Positions 56,770 to 64,000 of a stretch of 64,000 nucleotides of DNA are shown one piece after another. Origin of the DNA: Nepenthes gracilis (taxonomy: Eukaryota > Streptophyta > Magnoliopsida > Caryophyllales > Nepenthaceae); the NCBI GenBank assembly GCA_033239525.1, contig BSYO01000022.1, forward strand, positions 15,882,923 through 15,946,922, in the 5' to 3' direction. Numbering within the stretch: the first letter of the stretch is position 1; each line of letters opens with the position of its first letter. The notes beneath the pieces were generated by a model, which searched no databases, had not been told where the DNA came from, and saw only the letters and a list, made by a program, of their open reading frames with translations. A program made the translations under genes and the position numbers.

Positions 56770-58752
56770 TCACCCCCTCACTATTTGGCGGTCAAAGCCA
56801 TAGCTAACAAGATTTGGGCCCATTTCGGTCTCACTCACACTGCTGGCAACGAAGATGGTTATTTCTTCTTCCGATTCTCATCGGAGGAGATGATGAATAA
56901 ATGTCTTCATGCCGGTCCTTGGATCATGGCTGGGAAGGCTATCTTCCTCAAATGTTGGAAGCCGGGTATGAATCTTAATAAGGATGAACATAAACGCTTT
57001 CCCATTTGGATCAAGCTCTTCAATTTGCCGATTGAGTATTGGACCCATGCCGGCCTCAGCTGGGTGGCTAGTGCTGTTGGCATTCCTCTCCAGCTCGACC
57101 CTCGGACTGCCCGTATGGAGAATGTCTCCTTCGCAAAAGTCTGTGTGGAAGTGGGTGTCGATAGGCCCTTTCCCAAAAGCATCACCATTAAAGCCTGCCA
57201 TGATTCGGCTCCCATTGTGGTGAAGGTGGAGTATAGCTGGCGGCCTATCTTTTTTTTTTTTTTGGTAAGTAAGTGTGTATTTTGGACTAATGGGAGAAAA
57301 TTTACAAAAAAATATGTTATAACTCCAAATTTTTTGACTTGGAGTTAGAATATAAAATGTTAGGGCATACCAGAGCAACTAGTTCAATGAGAGAATTCTC
57401 AAAAACTAAGAGGAACCATCTAAAAGAAGAACAAAACCCAAAAAGGTTATCTTGTAAATATACATAAGTAAAAGCAAAAAAATTACCCCGAGAAGACCAG
57501 AACATCAACACCCGATCATCCCGCGGCAATTTACTATATCACACCGGGACTACCGACACCCCAAAGTACCCTAGTACTCCAGCAGCAGGAGCTCAAGGCA
57601 GCTGCAAACACATTTCATCTCGCACACACCAGAGTTACAATCTCTTGACAACAAAGCGCAACAATAAATCCATTAAATTTCATATCCAAATCGCCTTAAG
57701 CATTTTCCACCACCGCAGCAAGCTTCGGACCATCAATATCGGCTAGAATTCCGTTCAAAACAGCAACTTGAATCGAACTCAGAAAAATTGATCTAGCACT
57801 CTCGCCTCCACATTCCACGAGTTGTTCCAGTGCAGTTTGCGTCGAAGAGAGAGCAACAAGACTTGACTCAGCCTTGGGAAGGGAAGCATGCGAAAGCATC
57901 CAGGCGAACTGGGCAAAGGATGAACCTAAGCCTCACGGTTGGCACCAAAGAATAACGCCGATCCACAGAGCAGACCATCAACTCGGCGGCCTATCGTGTG
58001 TAGTCGATGCCGTTTGTTGGGGCATGATGAAGCTCAATGCCATCCCAAGGAAGCTAAGCCTCCAACCGGTATTTCCCGCCCAAATCTCCAGGTCGCTCTG
58101 TGGAAAATGTCCCATTAGCCTCATCGCCTTGCCCTGGGAACGTGATTGTGATTGTGTCCCACTTTCTGAGGTTCATAAAGTCTTGATTCAGCCGGTTTCT
58201 CCCCCACATCCATTTGCTACCCCGAAGGTTGCTGAGGATCTTAGTGGCTGTTGTGGGAGTAGCCCCACCATTGTGGAGGTGATGGACTCTCAAACCTCCC
58301 CTGGTCTGCCGGTTTCCCTGAAACCAGTTCCCCCTACTCTTGGTTTGGTACCCCAGGCACCTTTGGAGCCTACTGCCTGCCCCCCTATTTTTGGCCCCTG
58401 TCTCTCGGATTCCTCTGCTCTTGAGCCAAAATTGCGCCCTTTGGATGATTCCAATTGCTTGGATGGCCTTCCTGGTGTGCAGATAAATGAGTTGGCTATT
58501 GACTCTGGCTCCGACAATGATCCAACACCCAATTCAATCTCTCGAATTATAAAAAAGCATGGTTTGGTGTCTTCTAAGAATGGTGGAACTGCCCCTGCCT
58601 CTGAAATCTGTACCGGTCGGGCTATGGACTATTCTAAAGAGAAATTTTTAAATGTCAATGAGGCATTCGCTATGGAGTGCGATTCTTGGAAGCCTTCTCG
58701 ATCTCGAAAAAAGAACAAATCCAAAAAATCCAAGGCATCACCCAGATCTTAG
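56770..58752 (+). pseudogene. LINE ORF1 of P2 (DUF4283 plus CCHC), split by A11
   Basis: DUF4283 region at 56,770-57,200 (YLAVKAIANKIW, YFFFRFSSEEMM, GKAIFLKCW, RFPIWIKLFNLPIEYW, GLSWVASAVGIPLQLDPRTA, FAKVCVEVGVD). Then VVKVEYSWRPI runs to the A11 insertion at 57,250. After the TSD the same frame continues into the knuckle CSRCRLLGHDEAQC (57,999-58,040). A frameshift near 58,080 moves the rest to another frame, with PVSPPHPFATPKV...LSGCC and the conserved end KSKKSKASPRS (stop 58,752). The initial 30 codons of the open frame from 56,668 are read-through from the neighbouring copy, not ORF1. Confidence 0.8.
57250..57984 (-). mobile_element. 5'-truncated LINE insertion A11 (735 bp)
   Basis: TSD ggcggcctatc at 57,239-57,249 and 57,985-57,995. 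T14 and ggtaagtaagtgtgtatttt mark the 3' end, close to that of A10; hairpin at about 57,318-57,357. Only UTR-type sequence. It interrupts the ORF1 of P2 exactly before the zinc knuckle. Confidence 0.9.
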
Positions 58753-60018
58753 GGGTCGTGCTGGTGGTTTCTGCGGGTTTTGTATGGATCCAATAAATCC
58801 AGCATTTGTTTTGCTGGTTATTTTGTGTTAGATTGAATATCTTGGTTTCTGGTATTTATGTAGTTTTTTTTTTGGTAAGTGTCTGGTATTTATGTAGTGC
58901 AGTTGGTCAGATCCTCCAATCTGATTCTGGGGTTATTGAGCTGTTTTTTTGTCGTGAATGCTCAGGGGTCTTGATCTCTCCCCTGATTTTAACCCCTGAT
59001 TTTGGGCTTTGCTGCCTCCACTTGTTACTAGACGGGCTTGGCTCCTCCCGGAGCTGCACTGTCTGCGATGCCTTGTTTGATGATGGATATCTCCTGTTAG
59101 GTGAAACACAGTATTCCTTGTCTTTGTTGGAGGTTTGTTTGATGCTAATTTCTTGCACTGGGTGTTGTAGATCAGCAGCCTCGATGGATTTTGTCCACTG
59201 GTGTAGTTGGCCGGGTGTTGGATTAATCCCGGATCCATTGTGGTGATTTGGATGCATGGAAGCCGGTGGTTTGGCAGTTGGTCCAATGTTGCTGTAGCTT
59301 CCATTCTTTGTGTGGATTTGTATCTGGAATGGAGACTTTGTTGCGGCTGGTGCCTAGGATACAATGCTTCGATGTTATGGGGATCGGCGGAGTTCCGATG
59401 AGGTGGTGATGATGGTGGATGCTGCGAATGGCTGGGTGCCTCTTTTGTCTTTAGTGCCATCTCTTTGGTGTGCGTTAGCCTTCTTCTTGTTGGCTTACTA
59501 TGGTAGCTGTTTGGCTGAGTCTGCTCTGATGCTTATTTGGCCTGCTTGAAGGTGGAATGGTTGAAATTTCGGAGTCCATGCTCATGCCGATGGATCTTGA
59601 CCAAGGGAGCCCTGATTGTGCAGGCCTCATCGCTATTTTTTTTTGGCGTTGGAGCGGTGGGTGTGCTGCGGTTGCTTGTTGCTTCTAGTGTTGGAATACT
59701 AGGGGTGCATTTAGGTTGTTGGCAGCTTTGTTTTGCTGTAGTAAGCTGCTGTGGGGCGATCGGATGGTGTTTGATCCAGTCGTCTCGGGAGTAACTGTTT
59801 TAGATTCTGATTATGTATAATGACTGTGTTCATTTTCGGTTTCTGTTAGATCGTTCCTCTTAGAGGTTTTTTGAGGTATTCTCTGATGTACCAATTGCTC
59901 GGGGTATGTCCTAGCGTTTTATGTTCTAACTCCGAGTCAAAAAACTTGGAGTTATAACATAGTTTTTGTAAATTTTTTTTCTCCCTTTAATCCAAAATAC
60001 ACACTTACCCAAAAAAAA
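58753..60018 (+). other. 3' UTR of P2 with terminal hairpin
   Basis: About 1.25 kb directly after the ORF1 stop, no ORF2 domain. Frames up to 146 codons (58,806-59,246) are Cys/Leu/Ser-rich without LINE motifs. The terminal hairpin at 59,922-59,963 (tatgttctaactccgagt pairing with acttggagttataacata) differs from that of A6 at matching positions on both sides of the stem. Confidence 0.6.
58864..58881 (-). mobile_element. LINE micro-insertion M2 (18 bp)
   Basis: ttttttttttggtaagtg is flanked by a perfect 16-bp duplication, tctggtatttatgtag, at 58,848-58,863 and 58,882-58,897. It is in the 3' UTR of P2. This is the clearest of the four micro-insertions. Confidence 0.9.
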
Positions 60019-60096
60019 ACAGGCTTCCGATTTCCCTCCTTTTCCTCCGTTGTCCTCCGTCTCAAAAACCCTAGACCGAGTTTCTCCAGCGTTCCC

Positions 60097-60110
60097 TTTT
60101 TTTTTTGGTA
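60097..60110 (-). mobile_element. LINE micro-insertion M3 (14 bp)
   Basis: ttttttttttggta is flanked by agtttctccagcgttccc (60,079-60,096) and agtttctccagcgtttcc (60,111-60,128), 17 of 18 equal. It lies in the leader of P3. Confidence 0.8.
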
Positions 60111-60756
60111 AGTTTCTCCAGCGTTTCCGCTTCTGTCGAAGAATGGCGATCCTCGCCATCCAACCCCGGATGCTTCCTTCTTGTCTCGTTCAAAACCCAA
60201 GAAGCCTTGCAATGACCGGGTGAATGAAGCCCCTCTTCCTCCTGCTTGGACGAATGTTCTCCAGAAGGTTTCGGATGGTATGTGTTCAAAGCTGACATAC
60301 TACCCCCCCCAAGTGCTCAATGGTGAAGCATCCACCATTTCCCCCCCCATCTGATGTGATCGACCAAGGTGACCTGTTCGTGCCATAGCCAGGAAACTGT
60401 GGGCTAGATTCAGAATCAAGCATGTTGCCGGGAATGAAGTCGGCTTTTTCTTCTTTCGATTCTCATCCCGGGAGATGATGGAACAATGCCTCCGTTCTTA
60501 TCCTTGGCTATTATCTGGGAAAGCAATTTTCCTCAAACACTGGACTCCGGGTTTGGCGTTGACGAAGGATGAACATAAACGGTATCCAATCTGGATCAAG
60601 CTATCTAATATCCCGATTCATTCTGGACTCCGGCTGGATTAAGCTGGATTGCAAATGCAATTGGGGTCCCGTTGCAACTAGATTCCAGAACTGCACGTAT
60701 GGAAAATGTACCCTTTGCGAAAATTTGTGTTGAAGTTGGCGTGGATGACCCCTTCT

Positions 60757-61408
60757 TTTTTTCTTGGTAAGCAAGTATTTTGGATTAATAGGGAGAAAAA
60801 ATTACAGAAAATATGTTTTATCTCCAAGTGATTTGACTTGACGATAAAACATAAACGCTAGGGCATGCCCCGAGCAAGAGATACAACAGAACATGTCCAA
60901 AAAATCAGAGAGGGAACTAAATACAGACACCACTGAACACAAATACGGGCACAAGATAAAGTTGTCAAGCCCAACCTGACAAAAATCAGCACAATCCAAG
61001 GGGAGCTGAACGAATACGCTACTATAGGCGCCAGGCCAACCGCACCCCATTCCAGCGTTTTTCAGCATGTCCGGAGTGCCAATTCCAGCGCCTCAAGGCC
61101 TTCGGCGCAGATGTAAAGAACAGAGAGAAAGCCATGCTACCAAGACCCACAGATCCATCAGGGGAGCAGGTTCATCCAAGGAGCAACCGTATTGCAGGAA
61201 AAGAAAGCTCCAAATTCATAGACACGCACGGCCGGAGAGGATCACGGCAACCAACAAGACACACCAGATTGCTACAGCAGACGGGAAGCAACATAACTGG
61301 GCGGCAGCATGGGATTTCCACATCATGCAAGAAATTACTAGTCAAAGACCATGGTTAGAAAACAACATCCAATCACTTTAGAAGCAGCCATTCAACAACT
61401 GCATTGCC
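60757..61408 (-). mobile_element. LINE insertion A14 (about 0.65 kb)
   Basis: ttctttttttcttggtaagcaag marks an imperfect poly-T and 3' end; hairpin at about 60,812-60,852. It interrupts the ORF1 of P3 between GVDDP and the residues leading to VNVEYYW. The 5' boundary is estimated from where ORF1 resumes; no convincing TSD. Only UTR-type sequence. Confidence 0.65.
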
Positions 61409-61658
61409 ATTCAACAAAATCCTGAGTCTGATTCCATCTCGATGGTTAATGTGGAATATTATTGGAAGCTGATTCGGTGCGGACATTGCCACCTTGTTGG
61501 CCATGTTGAAACCAAGTGTCGTTCCAAAAGTGTAAGCCTTCGATCTGGGTGTTCTGCCCCTGTTGATCAAGGGACTTCTTGCCATGCTTGATGAAATTGA
61601 GTCCTGTGCGGTTATTGATCCCTTGGATTCTAAGGAGACTCTTCAATCCCCAACCCTC

Positions 61659-61748
61659 TTTTTTTTTTTTTTTTGGTAAGCAAGTATTTTGGATTAATGG
61701 GAGAAAAAATTACAAACTCGATGTTTTATCGCCAAGTATTTTGACTTG
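61659..61748 (-). mobile_element. Very short LINE insertion A15 (90 bp)
   Basis: The TSD caatccccaaccctc is at 61,644-61,658 and 61,749-61,763, perfect over 15 bp. It has a T-run, ggtaagcaag and then one arm plus part of the other arm of the 3' hairpin, where it stops. It lies in the ORF1 of P3. Confidence 0.9.
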
Positions 61749-62096
61749 CAATCCCCAACCCTCATTGGAGAGGTTTCATCTAAGAGCTCCTTGGATTCGA
61801 CTGAGGAGAAGGATGTGGCTTTCTGTGGTGGTTTGGTGGAGAGGCCTTCCTCTCGGAACATGATGGTTCCCCTTCCTCCTCTTTGTGAGGCTATTTCGGC
61901 TGTTGAAGGTCCATGTAATTGCCCATGTGCTGGGGATGTTCTGATCCCCTCTGGTGGTGAGGTGTCCGAGCAGGTGGTCCCTACTGAGGATGGTATCTGG
62001 ATGCAGTGTGACGACCTGACTTTTTACCCTCAACGAAAGCCGCCGTCAAATCCAAAATCCTTGTTTTTAAATAAATTAAGAAAAGATATATATAGG

Positions 62097-64000
62097 TGGA
62101 CATAAAAATTTTTCTTTTCTTCTTTTGAACTCCGAGATGCATACTAGAGATTTATGATTTCATTAATCCCAAAGTATCACGAAACATACTAACATTCATA
62201 AGCAGCGGAATAAATTTTACAAGTCTCATCAAAAGCAAAATAAACAAAGCTCTCAAAAAAATGCTCTCCAAATGAAATTTTAACCATTCAGCTACACCAT
62301 AAGGTTCTATTCAACTTCATCTTCCATAAGCTTGTCATCCGAAAGGTGGCAAGAATGAGCTTACAAAGCCAGCGGATACTCACATGCAGAAAGCATAAAC
62401 ATACATATAATTTGATCAAAACATAATTTCATAATATAGCATAGCATAAAATCATCATATCGTTTCTTCTTCAGTTCTTATTCTTTTCATCTTGTCTTCG
62501 GAAAAATTCGTCAAAATCATTCGGAATTCGTATCATCTTTAGGGACCGGACGGGAGCGGACAACATCAAGGACCGGTTGTGTGCTACCCCACAACCTAAA
62601 GCCGTATCCCCTCATTATACTCCCCGGGGCGGGAGGTAATGCCTTTAACCCGGCATACGGGGCCATAGTCCATAGTTCTTATGCCACCAAAAGGTTCCCT
62701 CCCGTGGCCCAGGAGGCATCCTCGAGTGTCACTCCAATATCCTTCATCCATCTTTAACAGCAAGCTTAACGGAAACTCGGTCCTTGGTTCGTGTTCTTTA
62801 ATGGCCAATCATCATAAATCAAAAGTCGGAAGAATTCCACCTGCCGTCCATAATCCATGTGTTTTCATATAGTCTTGTTTTTACTTCATTCATTGAAGTC
62901 CATATCATCTTATCAAAAGCCGGAGTTCATCTTTCAAAAATCCGAAGTTCAATATCCGAAGTTCTTTTTCAATAAAAAGGACAGAGTCTTGTTCATTAAA
63001 TTTCCGAAGTTCTTTTCAAACGGAAGGCTGTAGTTCCTGAAGCCGAAGTTCTTTTATGAGTTCTTTTCTTACAAAGCCGGAGTTCGTTTCTTTAGTCAAA
63101 GCCGGAGTTCTTTTCTGAAATCCAAAGATCATCGAAACCGGAGTTCTTTATTCATAAAGGACGGAGTACATTTTTAACAAAGTCCGAAGTTTATTTTCTT
63201 AAAAGGGACGGAGTCCTTTCTTTTCAAAAGGACGGAGTGCCTTTCTTACCAAAAATCCGGAGTGCTTTTTGAACAAAGGGGACGGAGTGCTTCTTTTAAA
63301 ATGGACGGAGTGCTTTTCTTTTCCATAATCCGGAGTGCTTTTCTTTCAAAATCCGAAGTTCGTAAAACCGGAGTGATTTCTTTCAAAATCCAAAGTTCTT
63401 AAATCCGGAGTTCAATTTCTTTCAAAATCCGAAGCTCTAAAATCCGGAGTTCGATTTCTATTAAAATCCGAAGTTCTAAATCCGGAGTGCATATCTGTTA
63501 AAATCTGAAGTTCTAAATCCCGAGTGCATTTCTGTTAAAATCCGAAGTTCTAAATCCGGAGTGCGTTTCCGTTAAAATCAGAAGTTCTAAATTCGGAGTG
63601 CTTTCTGTCAAAATCCGAAGTTCTTAAATCCGGAGTGCATTTCTGTTTAAAATCCGAAGTTGTAAATCCGGAGTGCATTTTCTGTTAAAATCCAAAGCTT
63701 TCAAATCCGGAATTCATTTACTGTTAATCAAAGCCCTAATCCGAAGTTCAATTTCCAAAATGCCGGAGCTTTAAATCCAAAGTCATTCTCAAAAATGCCA
63801 GAGCTCTAAATCATTTTCTGTAAAAATGCCAGAGGTCTTTTATCTTAAATTCAGAGATCTTTTTGATAGAAACCAGAGATCAGTAGCAGGAGTTCTTCTT
63901 CCATCTTAAGGCCTAAATTCTTTTCCGTAAACATTTTTTTTCCGTAAACATGCATTTATCAAAATTCATAACAATTGACAATTAATCATAAACAGAATAA
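62097..64000 (-). mobile_element. LTR-like sequence with TCCGG array, second copy, inverted
   Basis: On the minus strand it matches the fragment at 13,660-14,340 and continues further. After the array come about 800 bp containing 'gggccacgggagggaacc', 'gcattacctcccgcccc' and, near 62,200, a TTTGTTTATTTTGC stretch. It looks like the downstream part of a plant Ty3/gypsy-type LTR. A candidate end TG lies at 62,097 against the LINE ORF1. The window ends before the other boundary. No coding sequence is visible; frames of 60-70 codons (62,596-62,872) are not recognisable. Confidence 0.5.
62880..63720 (-). repeat. TCCGG tandem array, second copy
   Basis: At least fifteen degenerate units of about 37-40 bp alternating 'tccggagtgc' and 'tccgaagttc' with a 'ttctgttaaaa' linker. 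It is the reverse-strand counterpart of 13,860-14,340. Unit regularity is highest at 63,400-63,700. Confidence 0.85.

Larger units (their letters stand above)
56770..60018 (+). mobile_element. ORF1-only LINE P2, 5'-truncated, plus strand
   Basis: Begins inside ORF1 (SPPHYLAVKA...) near 56,770, continues through the ORF1 stop at 58,752, then about 1.25 kb of 3' UTR, and ends with the hairpin, acacttaccc and A9 at 60,018. Net of insertion A11 it is about 2.5 kb. No ORF2. It is the closest relative of A9 in the window. A TSD was not identified. Confidence 0.75.
60019..62096 (+). mobile_element. LINE copy P3 with ORF1, 3' part lost
   Basis: Begins directly after the poly-A of P2. It carries a leader and a near-complete ORF1, hosting M3, A14 and A15, and stops at about 62,096 where the LTR-like sequence starts. 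No 3' end or poly-A is present, so the insertion or breakage removed the rest. Confidence 0.65.
60111..62096 (+). pseudogene. LINE ORF1 of P3 (DUF4283 plus CCHC), split by A14 and A15
   Basis: Segments in order: APLPPAWTNVLQKVSDG (about 60,225-60,275), DUF4283 with WARFRIKHVAGNEVGFFFFR, GKAIFLKHWTPG and RYPIWIKLSNIPI (60,400-60,620). After a frameshift come FWTPAGLSWIANAIGVPLQL and FAKICVEVGVDDP up to the A14 insertion (60,757). Downstream are VNVEYYWKLIRCGHCHLVGH and VETKC, a C-x2-C-x4-H-x4-C knuckle (about 61,475-61,520). After A15 a C-terminal region (LIGEVSSKSSLDSTEEKD...) runs to the LTR junction, where the frame picks up foreign codons. The initiating ATG is not evident. Confidence 0.75.

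Noticed and set aside
58806..59246. 146-codon plus-strand frame after the ORF1 stop of P2
   Set aside because: It has no LINE ORF2 motif, is Leu/Cys/Ser-rich, and overlaps the TSD-bounded micro-insertion M2; it is 3' UTR.
34734..61748. T-run plus GTAAGT sites as real host exon/intron boundaries
   Set aside because: Each one coincides with the 3' end of an antisense LINE copy, so they are element termini; whether any is used in splicing is a separate question.
1..64000. tRNA, rRNA or other structured RNA genes
   Set aside because: I looked for cloverleaf-like and conserved rRNA segments and saw none; the two tRNA-like matches are primer-binding sites.

Overview
The window looks like a repeat-dominated, gene-poor stretch of a flowering-plant nuclear chromosome. 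It has decayed Ty1/copia and Athila-like Ty3/gypsy retrotransposons with plant-type primer-binding sites, plant L1-type LINE proteins (DUF4283-type ORF1, apurinic-type endonuclease, zf-RVT), microsatellites and a 100-N scaffold gap. I see no intact host gene, tRNA, rRNA or bacterial feature. No reverse transcriptase domain is visible anywhere, although more than twenty retroelement copies are present.

Layout. 1-1,560: A+T-rich sequence, then a GC-richer segment that may be the 5' end of a host gene (G-box, 42-codon frame, short intron-like segment). 1,565-11,251: A+T-rich block 1, in which 1.5-kb islands with about 460-bp inverted ends recur about every 3.7 kb, joined by purine/pyrimidine-segregated palindromic spacers; it stops at the gap (11,252-11,351). 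11,352-16,860: unclassified sequence plus an LTR-like fragment with a TATA box and a TCCGG-rich tandem array. 16,860-20,740: an internally deleted copia element with two 1.08-kb LTRs. 20,741-23,384: LTR end, primer-binding site and gag pseudogene of an Athila-like element. 23,385-34,168: A+T-rich block 2, the same repeat family in the opposite orientation; two islands carry unrelated inserts. 34,169-62,096: a deeply nested cluster of L1-type LINE copies. 62,097-64,000: a second copy of the LTR-like sequence, inverted relative to the one near 13-14 kb.

The LINE cluster is the most informative part. Copies can be delimited by target-site duplications (TSDs) of 11-17 bp and by a shared 3' end (hairpin, then CTTACTTACC and poly-A). 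Several copies carry ORF1 followed directly by a long 3' UTR with no ORF2, so they look like ORF1-only non-autonomous elements. One copy keeps ORF1 and the endonuclease but no reverse transcriptase; another keeps only the zf-RVT tail. Four insertions consist of just 14-22 bp (the 3'-terminal bases plus poly-A), most with clear TSDs. Arrays of the short motif ACTCCGG occur in the LINE 3' regions, in the LTR-like elements at both ends of the window, and in one A+T-rich island, linking unrelated repeat families.

The proteins seen (ORF1 RNA-binding protein, endonuclease, gag, aspartic protease) belong to retrotransposition, and nearly all reading frames are broken. All coordinates, alignments and TSDs were read by eye; percent identities and database assignments were not computed.
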